Shown piece by piece: positions 13,528 to 23,268 of a stretch of 64,000 nucleotides of DNA. A model generated the notes under the pieces. That model was not told the DNA's origin. It saw only the letters and a list, made by a program, of their open reading frames with translations, and did not search any database. The translations under genes and the position numbers were made by a program. How positions within the stretch are numbered: position 1 is the stretch's first letter; each line of letters begins with the position of its first letter. This stretch comes from Lethocerus indicus (Eukaryota > Arthropoda > Insecta > Hemiptera > Belostomatidae): NCBI GenBank assembly GCA_019843655.1, contig JACDQD010000006.1, forward strand, positions 9,106,034 through 9,170,033. The letters run 5' to 3'.

Positions 13528-13692
13528 ATGAGAGGAGATACTTCGAAAACAGCTTCGTCCGATCAAGGATTTTTTGAAATTGACCTACACAGTAAACAAG
13601 TTGAAGTTCTGCAAACTCCAGATGTCATTACTTTTGCCGATGAGTTCTTTATATCTGCATGTCTTAAAGTCAAGCGCGCTCCAATACCGTGA
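13528..13692 (+). other. Small ORF, 54 codons, unrecognised
   Basis: An ATG-initiated frame of 54 codons plus TGA, with a mixed and fairly protein-like amino-acid composition and an acidic-hydrophobic middle (residues around FFEIDL and ITFADEFF). I recognise no family. The FADE string resembles the reverse transcriptase FADD motif by chance only, with no flanking RT motifs. The upstream context has no evident promoter, and there is no supporting signal peptide or repeat. A frame this short is common by chance in 64 kb. It is recorded because it stands out from the surrounding AT-rich DNA. Confidence 0.1.
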
Positions 13693-15000
13693 GCTGTTGT
13701 TCAACAATGTTGAATACTATTATTCATTTTTATACCCCTTAGTCCTATAATACTCCTGTTTTTTACCATCTTCAGTTGCATTATAGTAATGTACTAACGT
13801 GTAAATATCCCGTCCTACGACTGATATTCTTTTAGGACGCTAATTTAATTTCCGATTTCATTTGATTAGACAGTAAAATTTAGTTATCAATTCTTCTAAA
13901 TATTTTTACTTTCGATACATTTAATAAAAAGCGAGAAAAATGTACAAGTTATAATTTTAAAAATAAATTAACCAGCCATATCGACTTCACGAACAAATTA
14001 ATTTTCATATTAAATTATTTTTGCGAAGCTTATATTCAATCTGAAATTACAATTTTTGTTGCCGCATTAGAGTAGGCAGCGTGGTGGTAAATTTACCTTA
14101 GCATCTGAGGTTTAATTAAAACCCGCGTTTTACTCTCTTTGCAGGAAGTTAATTAAAACGTAATTATTCATTTGATGCTGGACATTGCACGATTCGTGTA
14201 ACAGTTCTCATAGTCAATTTTCTTGTAAAATGCGCAATTTTAAATTGTTATTTGTAATACTATTAAATAAACAGCCATCGTTGTTTTCTATAATGTTGGA
14301 TCTCTAATTAGATTGGCAAATTAGAACATGTAGCTGCATTGAACGAACTACGATTGGTATTTTGAAAAGTCGTCTACATATTTTATTTTAATAATTAAAT
14401 CGTTGTTATGTAGCGACATTACTTTCGTTGGCAAATGAGCCTCCTATCATTTCAGAACAATTACTCTCTGAAATTAACGTACAATTAACGGAATGTAGTG
14501 CCAAAACAGTTCTAATTTAAAACCAGACAGGCGGGTTGAGCCAGGGATACGAAAAATTAACGTTACTGAAAACACTCGCGGTCCGCCGTACAAATATTAT
14601 ACGTTCATTGCGACAAAATTTTCAAAATAAATTGGCAAAATTACAGTGACCCTCTACAACGTGTGCATCTCCGAACATGCATTTGACTCTCACAGGTGAA
14701 GTCGTTCACTCTGTTGCTGACAGGAGGCAGCACTGCTACCAGCATTTATTGACAGCAATATGCATGGTCTTCATATTCTTGCAGTATTCGTTTTATTAAT
14801 TATAGTTAATCCTATATTATTATTCCGCGCATGCAACTTGACCAGTGACAACATTCTGCACTCAAGCATAACGCGGAACTGAGGTCTGTCTCTATAGCAG
14901 GGTTACTAAAAATGTACCATCTGGCGCACGATAGTGAGATTAGTGGCAATATTTTAATTACGCCAAGTGATGATACCGCGTAACTCATAATGCTCACTGG
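13693..15000. other. AT-rich non-coding stretch
   Basis: Predominantly AT-rich, with many stop codons in all frames and scattered TTAATTA words. No gene, RNA gene or repeat recognised. Confidence 0.7.
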
Positions 15001-15450
15001 ATGTAATTACTGGGCCCCCTTCTATTTGTACCTTGTGCGATATGGGCCGTGGACGGTGAAAAAGACTAACAGAAGGGATGTTGGTTAGCATGGGGGAGGG
15101 GCCGAACAAAACGAAAGGAAGGGCGCGTGGCCTCTCCCATAAATTAATAGAAGTAAGAGCCCAACGTTGCGGCGGGGCCGGGGGCGCGATGTACACCGAC
15201 AATGCTACTAATGAAATTCCCCGGAGCGGAAAGCCGACCGCCCGCATTGCCCTCCCCCTCGGCCATGGCGCAAGTAAACGGGATAATTAATTCGGGGCGG
15301 GTGGTGAACATTTTTGTGCCGAGAGACGGAGGGAGGGAGGGAGCAGTGATGGTGCTCTGCGATATTGAAATGCTAGGCCGGCCTCGCCTTCCTGTCCCTT
15401 TTTTTCCTGTATCGGGAGTTATTGCTCCTCCCCTCAGTTCCCCAACTCAA
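15001..15450. other. CpG-rich GC block
   Basis: A GC-rich segment dense in CG dinucleotides on both strands (GGCGGGGCCGGGGGCGCG near 15169-15188), bounded by AT-rich DNA. Several overlapping frames of up to 126 codons occur here in different phases and strands, as expected in stop-poor DNA. It could be a promoter or enhancer of a gene outside the window. I see no TATA box, initiator or coding exon that would settle this. Confidence 0.45.
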
Positions 15451-15488
15451 TCCTCCTCCTCCTCCTCCCCCCCCACCAACCAACCAAG
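15451..15488 (+). repeat. CCT-rich pyrimidine tract
   Basis: About six CCT units followed by an eight-base C run and CAAC repeats, directly visible. Low-complexity pyrimidine DNA at the edge of the GC-rich block. A poly-Pro/Ser stretch in a 126-codon frame here is only the translation of this tract. Confidence 0.9.
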
Positions 15489-18400
15489 TTTTTGTCCTCT
15501 CACGCGAAATTCAAATGAGCGGCGTTCCAACGTGTCAACCGACAGTGTTAATTCCCCTAAAGCTAGTAATTCTGACGCCTAGCGCTTACTGTGTTTATTT
15601 GAGCGTCACACTATGACCCGGTGGCGCCCACGCCAGACACCGGCACCCCTTACAAACAAATCAGCGAATAAATTCTATCCTAAATTAGCACAAGCTCCAG
15701 CGGGCCCAATTGTTCACCCATATAACACTAATCAGCAAACGTCGCAAATATTAAGGTATTGGCATTATGATACTTACCTAGAACATGGTGAGAAGTTACG
15801 ATTAATGAGTGGGTATAGGAGCAAACCGGTATGGAATCACCGCTATTATAGAAGGAAATTATATATAAAAAAAAATAATTTATTTAATCCTCTCTTTTTA
15901 ATATACCATTATGGCCTATCGTGCGATTAAGCTGAATTCGAATTAATATTATGGCGGCCTTCAAATGAGCATATTGGAGTTCAGTCGTCCCGTTTAATCG
16001 GTTGGAAATTTACGTTTCAAGGAAAATCATTAGAATTGAGTTTGGCACTTTGTTCCACAACAACTGCTTCCGAGAGAAATTATTGGGTTCGCCTTTCTGA
16101 AATTCACAGCGGCAAGATGGCCTTATATAATGAACGTGTATTCCGGGAAACGGTGTAATTGAAAGGAAATTTCGAAGTCGCTGGGGATTGGAGTCCAGTC
16201 TGTTGCAAATTCAAATGACCCGGGGCACTGCGAACACGGATAGACCACGCGAAATTGTTGCAAGTTTTAATTCGTTTATCTAACAGGCTCAACCGTCGAT
16301 AGAAAAATTAATACACTGTCTATTTCTCGAAGATCCTTTTGTGATTTGTGTGAAGAGCAATTATATGTGATAAGTGATGAAATAAGTGGATTTGCAGGAA
16401 TCTATGTGCATACTTACCAATGTTACGGTTCATATATTTGAATACGGCAAGTGTATTTGTTTTCTGGGGCGGAACATAGCGGTGCAGGAAAACGGTTAAA
16501 TTTCCCAGCGAAAAACAATATTTCGACGTTTGTAATGGTATTAGCATTTCAAAATTAGGTGCACAATCGTGAACGCAGTGGCCAGTTTGTTAGAGTGCGG
16601 GTAAATGATTCAAAACCGGTGTTTTGTGGAGTGCTCGACGCGGGCCAGCTCTCTATTAACATTCTAATGGGGAATAACACCCGAACAATCGTAAAACAAA
16701 CCGGTGTCGGGGTGGGGGGTTCGATCAACGAATAGACCTGCGTCCCTGAGTTCTATTCATTGAAACAACATTCGGTGCGAGCGAACGAAGGCTAGTTTTG
16801 TTGTTCGGACAAAGGTTTAATTAACAATGGTCGGTGTCAAAGGCCGGCGCCCTACCCCCTCCCCCCATCGCCGGCCGTTTTTCTAAGGCACGCTTCAATT
16901 CCTGAACATGCCAAATATGCGCATGCCCGTGCCCAGTGGTTCACGGTGTCTAGTTGTACGCTTCTGTCGCGGGCAGAAATATCCGGAGATATGAGCATAG
17001 CAAATTATAATAGAAGAACGAAATGTCCCTCATCATGTTAATTTTCTGATTTAGGATGCAGTTAATGTGAGCTAGGACCGCGGCGTTGTTGGACCGATAC
17101 AACAACGTACAACTCTGCGGTCAATGCGACAAATCTTTAGGAGAGGACAGGGCTAATAGCTCGGACGGTGTAATGGGCAGTGTTTGAGATGGCGTGCGGG
17201 AGGAGGACGATGAGGACGGTAATGTCGCCCTAGAGGGGAGGTGGCCGGACGAGGCTCTAATGAGGCCGGCCCGCTCATTACCCGTAAAGACACGGAGGAT
17301 CCAATCGGGCACGTTGGTATCACCGCACTCTCCACACTCCTTATTTCTTATACCGGGCGCTAACTCCGGCCACCGTCAAGAACGACCCCGAACGAAGGGG
17401 AAACAAAAAGCATTCGACCGCACCAATCGCCCGTTCGGATTCGTCCTGCCGGCGGCGGAAACTACACCGGTCTTTCGGATTATTAAACCGTCGAGCGGTC
17501 TCCTCACTTAACGGAGTTAGATCGTTCCTTCTTTCCGAAGAACGTTTACACCAAACGAAATGCAATTCTATATTTTATACATTTTCCGAAAGTATCGAAT
17601 AATCGTTTAATCAATTATGTATTGTCCTCTCGAACAACACAATAAAGCATATAGCTAAAGCTAGTGCAATCACTAATTGAATGCCTACATTCAGCCCAAT
17701 AGAATACATATACGGTACTTGCAGTTATAATATGATATTTCAATTTTGTCATAAACTAGACCGGTTTAGGATTTTTGTTATCGCCAGCTTATTCCGTCGT
17801 TAATATAATGAGATAATAGGTACGATATTGTCTTAGTTAAGACGAAATTGGCATTTGGCGACAGCAAGTCACAAGAGTGACAATATCACAAAACTTGCCA
17901 AAGGCTACGAAGAATAAGGGGTGCCTGAAATGCGTTTCACCTCCGTAAGGTCTCCAAAATAAATTATGTACCAGCACCCTGGAAGATGGGAGGTGTAGGG
18001 AAGACTTGATGTATATCGCTCGCCGATGTGGGTCTAACGTCCATATCCTTACCCGGACAGAGTTAAATAACCCGGGGTTATTCAGTACCAATAATAATGA
18101 TATATGTAATAAAACTAATATTAATATAGTTTGTGGTAACGCTGGGTAATAGAACACGACGTTCAGTTTTCATTCACACCGATTAATGAATCGGATTCCC
18201 GCGCATTAACGCCCTGAATGCGAGGGAAAAGTAATCAGTAGAAATTGTACCCCCCTTAAACTTCTTAAATTACTGTAATTGTATATCATATTATTACATT
18301 ATTATACTTACATTATATTACGGTAAATTACAGTAGACCTGTAACGTTGCATGAAGCTTGTGTCAATCTAGAGTCGATGAGATTTTTCCAACGCGGTAGC

Positions 18401-18870
18401 AGTCAATTGCCTCTGTTTCCAAGAAAACAATCTATAAATTCCCGCTAGAAAATTACAAATGATCGCAAGAATTTTACAGATTACTGCAAATAATCAATTG
18501 GTGCAACCAAAAGTATGGTAAACCGATATACCACTGACGAGCTTCAAGCGATTAATAATTCGGTTGCAAACACAAATAATATGGCCAATTTTTTATCTTT
18601 TTAATTCGAAATTAATTTTTTAATCGTATATTTATATTTAAGAAACAGTTAATAATAAGGTACAATGCAAATTAAAATTCTCAGAAATAAACAGAGTCGT
18701 CAGAATAATAAGGTAATGAGAGAAGAAAGTCAATGAGATGCATAGGACTAGTACACTCTAGTACCGTGGAACACACAGAACTTTAATTTAAAAGAAGATT
18801 ATATATATTTATTTATTGATAATATATATTTATTGGTTTACCAGTATTGGAGACAAGTAGAAGAGAAGTT
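15489..18870. other. Non-coding stretch
   Basis: No gene recognised. The interval 15700-16800 is AT-rich with mixed patches. On the minus strand there is one perfect splice-donor-like AGGTAAGTAT (15770-15779) and one weaker GGTAAGTAT (about 16410-16418), but no open exon or acceptor pairs convincingly with either. GC-rich CG-dense DNA lies at about 16840-16940 and 17120-17510. From 17560 to 18870 the DNA is AT-rich, with long AT-only patches just before the hairpin at 18872. Confidence 0.6.
17258..17280. promoter_or_regulatory. Dyad of TAATGAG homeodomain-like sites
   Basis: TAATGAG (17258-17264) is followed after nine GC-only bases by its exact reverse complement CTCATTA (17274-17280). TAAT cores are the standard recognition sequence of homeodomain proteins, and a dyad would suit a dimer. 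It lies in a CG-rich block. This is a motif match only. Short TAAT words are frequent and no binding is shown. Confidence 0.2.
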
Positions 18871-18871
18871 C

Positions 18872-18991
18872 GAATTCGGTCGAATTTTCCTAGAGAACGA
18901 CAGAGGTCATTTGAAGGTGACCGGCATGTATACGTGAGCTGACGACCTTCAAATGACCTCTGTCGTCCTCTAGGAAAATTCGACCGAATTC
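18872..18991 (-). repeat. 47-bp near-perfect inverted repeat (long hairpin)
   Basis: The left arm 18872-18918 and right arm 18945-18991 are reverse complements over 47 bases with one mismatch (18896 A against 18967 C). The loop is 26 bases (18919-18944). Each arm ends in GAATTC. On a minus-strand transcript the mismatch becomes a G-U wobble, so the stem would be fully paired. Candidates are a foldback or MITE-like element, a hairpin-RNA or microRNA-type precursor, or a recent inverted duplication. I saw no flanking target-site duplication and no match to a microRNA I know. The structure is certain; the function is unknown. Confidence 0.9.
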
Positions 18992-19033
18992 AGATATCGC
19001 TCTATATTCCCGCAGCCCAGCCAGCCACCACCA

Positions 19034-19268
19034 GTTCAGGACACTCCCTGTGACCCCCAATATAACCAGACTTCCCCGTAAACGTCCCCGGGGGTCCAGG
19101 TGCTCTCCTCACGCCCAGTAGCGTTCCGTTATACTCCGGTATGGTAATATTTACCACGAACGCCCCCGGTAGACTCTACCTTACCCGGACTTCGCCGTAA
19201 ACGTCCCCCTGTGTCCAGGCACTCTCCTGAAACCCCGTATCGTTCCGTTATACTCCGGTATATCGCGA
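19034..19268 (+). repeat. Diverged tandem repeat, period 119 bp
   Basis: The segment at 19063-19142 recurs at 19182-19261, exactly 119 bases later. About 61 of the 72 bases from 19071 onward are identical, including the shared words CCGTAAACGTCCCC and CGTTCCGTTATACTCCGGTA. A weaker related segment (GTTCAGG then ACACTCC) lies about 60 bases before the first unit. A CCCCCGGTAGACTCTACCT segment lies between the two units. Together they suggest an older period of about 60-65 bp. The repeat starts about 40 bases after the hairpin at 18872-18991, so both may belong to one element. Confidence 0.85.
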
Positions 19269-22200
19269 TTGAAGAGCAGTAGGGGGCCCTTAGCGTGCGC
19301 TCACCCGCGTCATGCGATTCCCGCCGCGTCCCTTCCACCCCACTACAAGTGTCCGCCCCTCCGACCGAAAAATATGACTGTCGCCGTACCCCAACGAAAA
19401 AAGGAGTAACTCTATTGCAGTACGATATACACTCGAATGGCAGTCGTTTCTTCGGTCTGGCATTCTACAACAAGGATAACGGTCGTGTTACGTACGGTAT
19501 TGGATTAGCGAACCGCGTTAATAATATGTGCCAAATCTGTGTGGGATATTATGTACAATATTTTCATATATTTTAAGGCATGAGTCGGAAGTTCGTTCAC
19601 TTGCTTGACTTCCAGTTACCATTCCTGTTGGTCATAAACAAGACGCTTCCATTTTTATTTCTGTAGTAGAGGCGGAAAATATATAATGAAAGGTTCCCTA
19701 TATGTAACTAATATGTTTGTTATAAAGTTTAATTAAACCGCTTACAATACCCTTACAAGGTACTGTTTAGTCTAACGTACCTTAATTGTTTTGAGAAGAC
19801 AAGTTACCGGGTTATCCAACCACCAGAGCTTCCCCGATAAATATAAAATAAACTTTTATTTTACGTCCTAACTAATCCCTTGCATTTAGGTATTGACTAT
19901 GGCGGTATGCTAAACCGGGTTACCAGTTAAGGAAATATGCGTATGTTGACAGGTAATCTTTCCTTTGCTACTTCCCCCTTATATCCTTTAAAATATGCTT
20001 TACAATATGTGAACAATAAGGTTAGTGGTTGGACCCAGTAATCTATCTAATGCCTTTTGTTAGCGTCATTAAACTACATCGTATTTCACACAATCTAGGC
20101 TTACGTTCCGCTTTTCCGGGCTAACAATCGAATAACCCGAGTATTTATGTTTCATTATTATAAGTGTACGGAGATTATAATGCATTGTCCTTGCGGGCCT
20201 TCAATCATCCTCTAATATTAATTTAGGACGCACGTTTCACGCGCGAGACATTATCTCGGTACGCATCGGGCGTATTTTATGTCGAGTATTAAAGTGATGC
20301 ATTTTCAGTGTTATTTGGAAGGCGGACGTTCCCCCTAAGGTCGCTAAGCCCGAGTTATGGCCTGTTGACTGTTCCCCGGAGGGCCCCTCTACCCATCCAC
20401 TTTACGGAAGAGGAAAATAATTGTTAAATATAAACACGTTATCCAGGTATAGATAAATTATTGGCGATTAAAATATGAACATAAATGCGGGCGAAGGAAA
20501 TTAATTTGATTCAATTACATACACGTGTCAGTCAACAGCGGTGGAGTGGAATGAACAATTATTCGGTACGTATTCAATTCGAAAGATCACACTGGAGTTT
20601 ACGACCTCCTCTCGTTTAATTAGTTGAAATTTTCAGTTGGAAATCAGTTAGGTTGTTTGTTCCGCTTATACTGCTTCCTCTCTAAATTCGCAATTAAATA
20701 ACTCCGCCATTTTCAAACAAAAACTGCTGAGATGCACATACAACGAGAGGAGGTTACGGGAAAAGAATTAATTGCAGGGGAATTCGGAAGAAAACATAGA
20801 AAGACCTGCCAGTAGCCATAAATAGAGGATATATTAAAAAATTATAAGGTAAGTAAATCACATTTAAAATTAGGTATTTCAGTATTTTATTTGCCAGTTT
20901 TTTCATGCTAGTAACAGTGTAATGGAGTCAATATTTGGGGGCGTTTTTTTTCATAAACATCATTTAATTATTCAAAGTTTAATAATTTCATCAAAATCAA
21001 CTCAAGTTCTTTTGTTTCAATATGGTGATATTACATGAAGCCGGTTTTTTAATGCCACTCTTATTGTAATCCGTCTTTCGCCTACTTTATCAACCAATTG
21101 AAAATTATATTGCAACATCGATGGTCACGGAATAACCGATTGTAATCCGGTTTACCAACGTTCCGTACACAACACGTGAGAAATAAAACCAAACGGTTGA
21201 TAATTTTAACCGTACCCGACCGCAGTTTGTTGGTCCCGTTTTAAATGCTAACCGCCGACCGAAGTGGGCGCCTCCAAATTCAGGCGCGGGCGTCAACACT
21301 GAAAATTGAACGTGTTTAAAATATTTGGGGACGGCGGTCGCGGGCAGGATAAACACCGGTGTTTGGAGTACAGTTGATGATTGGGGCGGATTGCGTACCG
21401 CATAGCCCCCTTTTGTTTTCCCGTCGCCGCACATCCGATAACAAATTGCCAAATGCAATTATCCGTGCAGCGAATCCGAGCCACCGGTTCGCCGATTTGG
21501 AGGGGTTGGGGAGTCGCGCCGCGGAGGTTTGGGTACGGTTCATTAAACCGCAAATTTGTTGTGTTATACCGTCGGGCGTTCATTGTGTGCAAATTCAGTA
21601 AAATATAAGCTCGCCGGGCGCTCACTCTCCTCCTGTCTCCCACAATTATCAAAACTCGGACATCATTATTCATCAACCGACAGCGTAAAGCTAAGTATAC
21701 CGAGGTTTGTTTACTGTCAAACTTTATACTTAAAGTATAATTTCGTATTCCTGAAACGAGTTACACGATCTTTCTGGTATTTCCACAATTTTCGCTCAAG
21801 GAAGTAGGTGCATAGAATATTTTAGTTTTATTCACTTAATATAAATAATTTTATGGCGTGTGTACTCAGTACAAAAGTAGATTCGCAAACTTCCTTATTT
21901 TTCTGTGAACCTAAAGGTTCCACCTGGAAATCAGTCGGTGGCAAATGTACATTAAAGAAATATCGGACGGTTACTAGTTCCGCCGTCTGTAGGGAGAGCG
22001 ATGGGAATCCCTTTCATTGTAAAATATACATAGTGTCACCTTTTGAGGGGCGACAGTTTAAATTGGCAGGTTGACAAGCCGGGCCGGATATTGGCTCGGC
22101 GGGCGAGCATCTGTCCTCAGCCGAGACGCCTAGAGCCCGCTCAACACCTCTCTCCAAACCCGACCGGAAATTGGCCGAATCTGTAGCCAACTCTCACCCC

Positions 22201-23233
22201 CTCCAGGCACAACTGAATCCAATATCGGCTAATATTGGACTAGTTTAAAATCGGCGGAGAGAATTTACGAATACGAGAATTTTTCAATAACAGAAGATAA
22301 GAGTAACCCAGGTTTTAATATGGTTCCATGCTACGTATATATATTTAGCATAATTCTCTGGAGAGTTTGAGGATTGGGATAGTGTAGCAAGGCGATGTGA
22401 TGTGTGTATCATTCTAGCGGTGGATTTAGTTGAAAAATAAGTTTTCATTGTGTAAACCGAAGGAGAAGCAGGAATTCCTGCAGCCCATACCAGGAGACCC
22501 CTCCACTCATCACCCATTCATGGGGGTGGAGCCTACGATTGAATACCATTTGTCTCATCGACCAGTCCTGTTAATTATTCTATACTGTCCAAATTTCGGA
22601 ATATCATTTTTTACTTCCAACCGAAAATGCGCGGAGATAAGGTCGTAATAATGAATGAAGTTCCCGCATCCAAATACTCCTGTTTTGTCCCGTCAACACC
22701 GTCTAAATCATTAACGGTCAATGTCTTACGGACCCCGCATTTCGTCGTAGCCCAAGCCCCCGGTAGAGGAGACCCATGAAAATTTATAACTCCGAAGGGA
22801 AGTTTCTAGCGGGTCATCGGACACAATAATTCAATGGTTCGATACACGTTTTACGCTCCCGGGTGACGAGTGGCGTCCCCCAGGAATGGACAAGAAAGGG
22901 AAATTTTATGTTTCTGTTTTTCTCAAGTTTTGGTGCAGGCGTCTCAATACTAAATTCGCCGGGCTAAGGTTACGACTTGGCCAACTCGCAGTGATGGGTA
23001 GGGGGGGGAGGGGCCCTCTATTCGGCGTTATTCGGATTCCTTTGGTTCGGCGCCTCATAAAACCGCCCGTTGAAATACTCGTATGGGGCAAAAGTTGCCT
23101 AGTCAATTTGAAGTCGGGTGTTGAAAAACATGTGCATAAGTTTACGCGAGTAGATAACAATAATGTCAATGACGGAGATGCTTTATTTCAGCCAAAAGTA
23201 TCCACAATAAACTATACTTCATTTTAGTATTTT
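19269..23233. other. Non-coding stretch
   Basis: No gene recognised. A plus frame of 93 codons (19295-19576) starts inside GC-rich DNA next to the tandem repeat and has no recognisable domain. The interval 19580-21100 is mostly AT-rich. GC-rich CG-dense blocks lie at about 21210-21560, 22060-22210 and 22950-23110. The 21.1-21.7 kb block carries overlapping frames of up to 127 codons on both strands, the usual sign of stop-poor but non-coding DNA. Confidence 0.6.
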
Positions 23234-23268
23234 CATGTACTGTACATGTATTTGCATGTACTGTATAT
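23234..23268 (+). repeat. Short 21-bp tandem duplication around CATGTAC
   Basis: CATGTACTGTA occurs at 23234 and again 21 bases later at 23255. The first copy is also an inverted repeat (CATGTAC, T, GTACATG). A small direct and inverted repeat with no assigned function. Confidence 0.7.

Noticed and set aside
13640..13651. FADE peptide resembling the reverse transcriptase FADD motif
   Set aside because: The second aspartate is missing and no other RT motif lies nearby; the frame is only 54 codons.
15770..16418. Two strong splice-donor-like sequences (GGTAAGTAT) on the minus strand
   Set aside because: No convincing acceptor or open exon pairs with them. The DNA upstream of the first is stop-rich in all frames. 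Isolated donors of this quality occur by chance.
16885..16894. TAAGGCACGC, identical to the start of miR-124
   Set aside because: The match stops after ten bases, and the neighbouring sequence does not fold into the miR-124 precursor.
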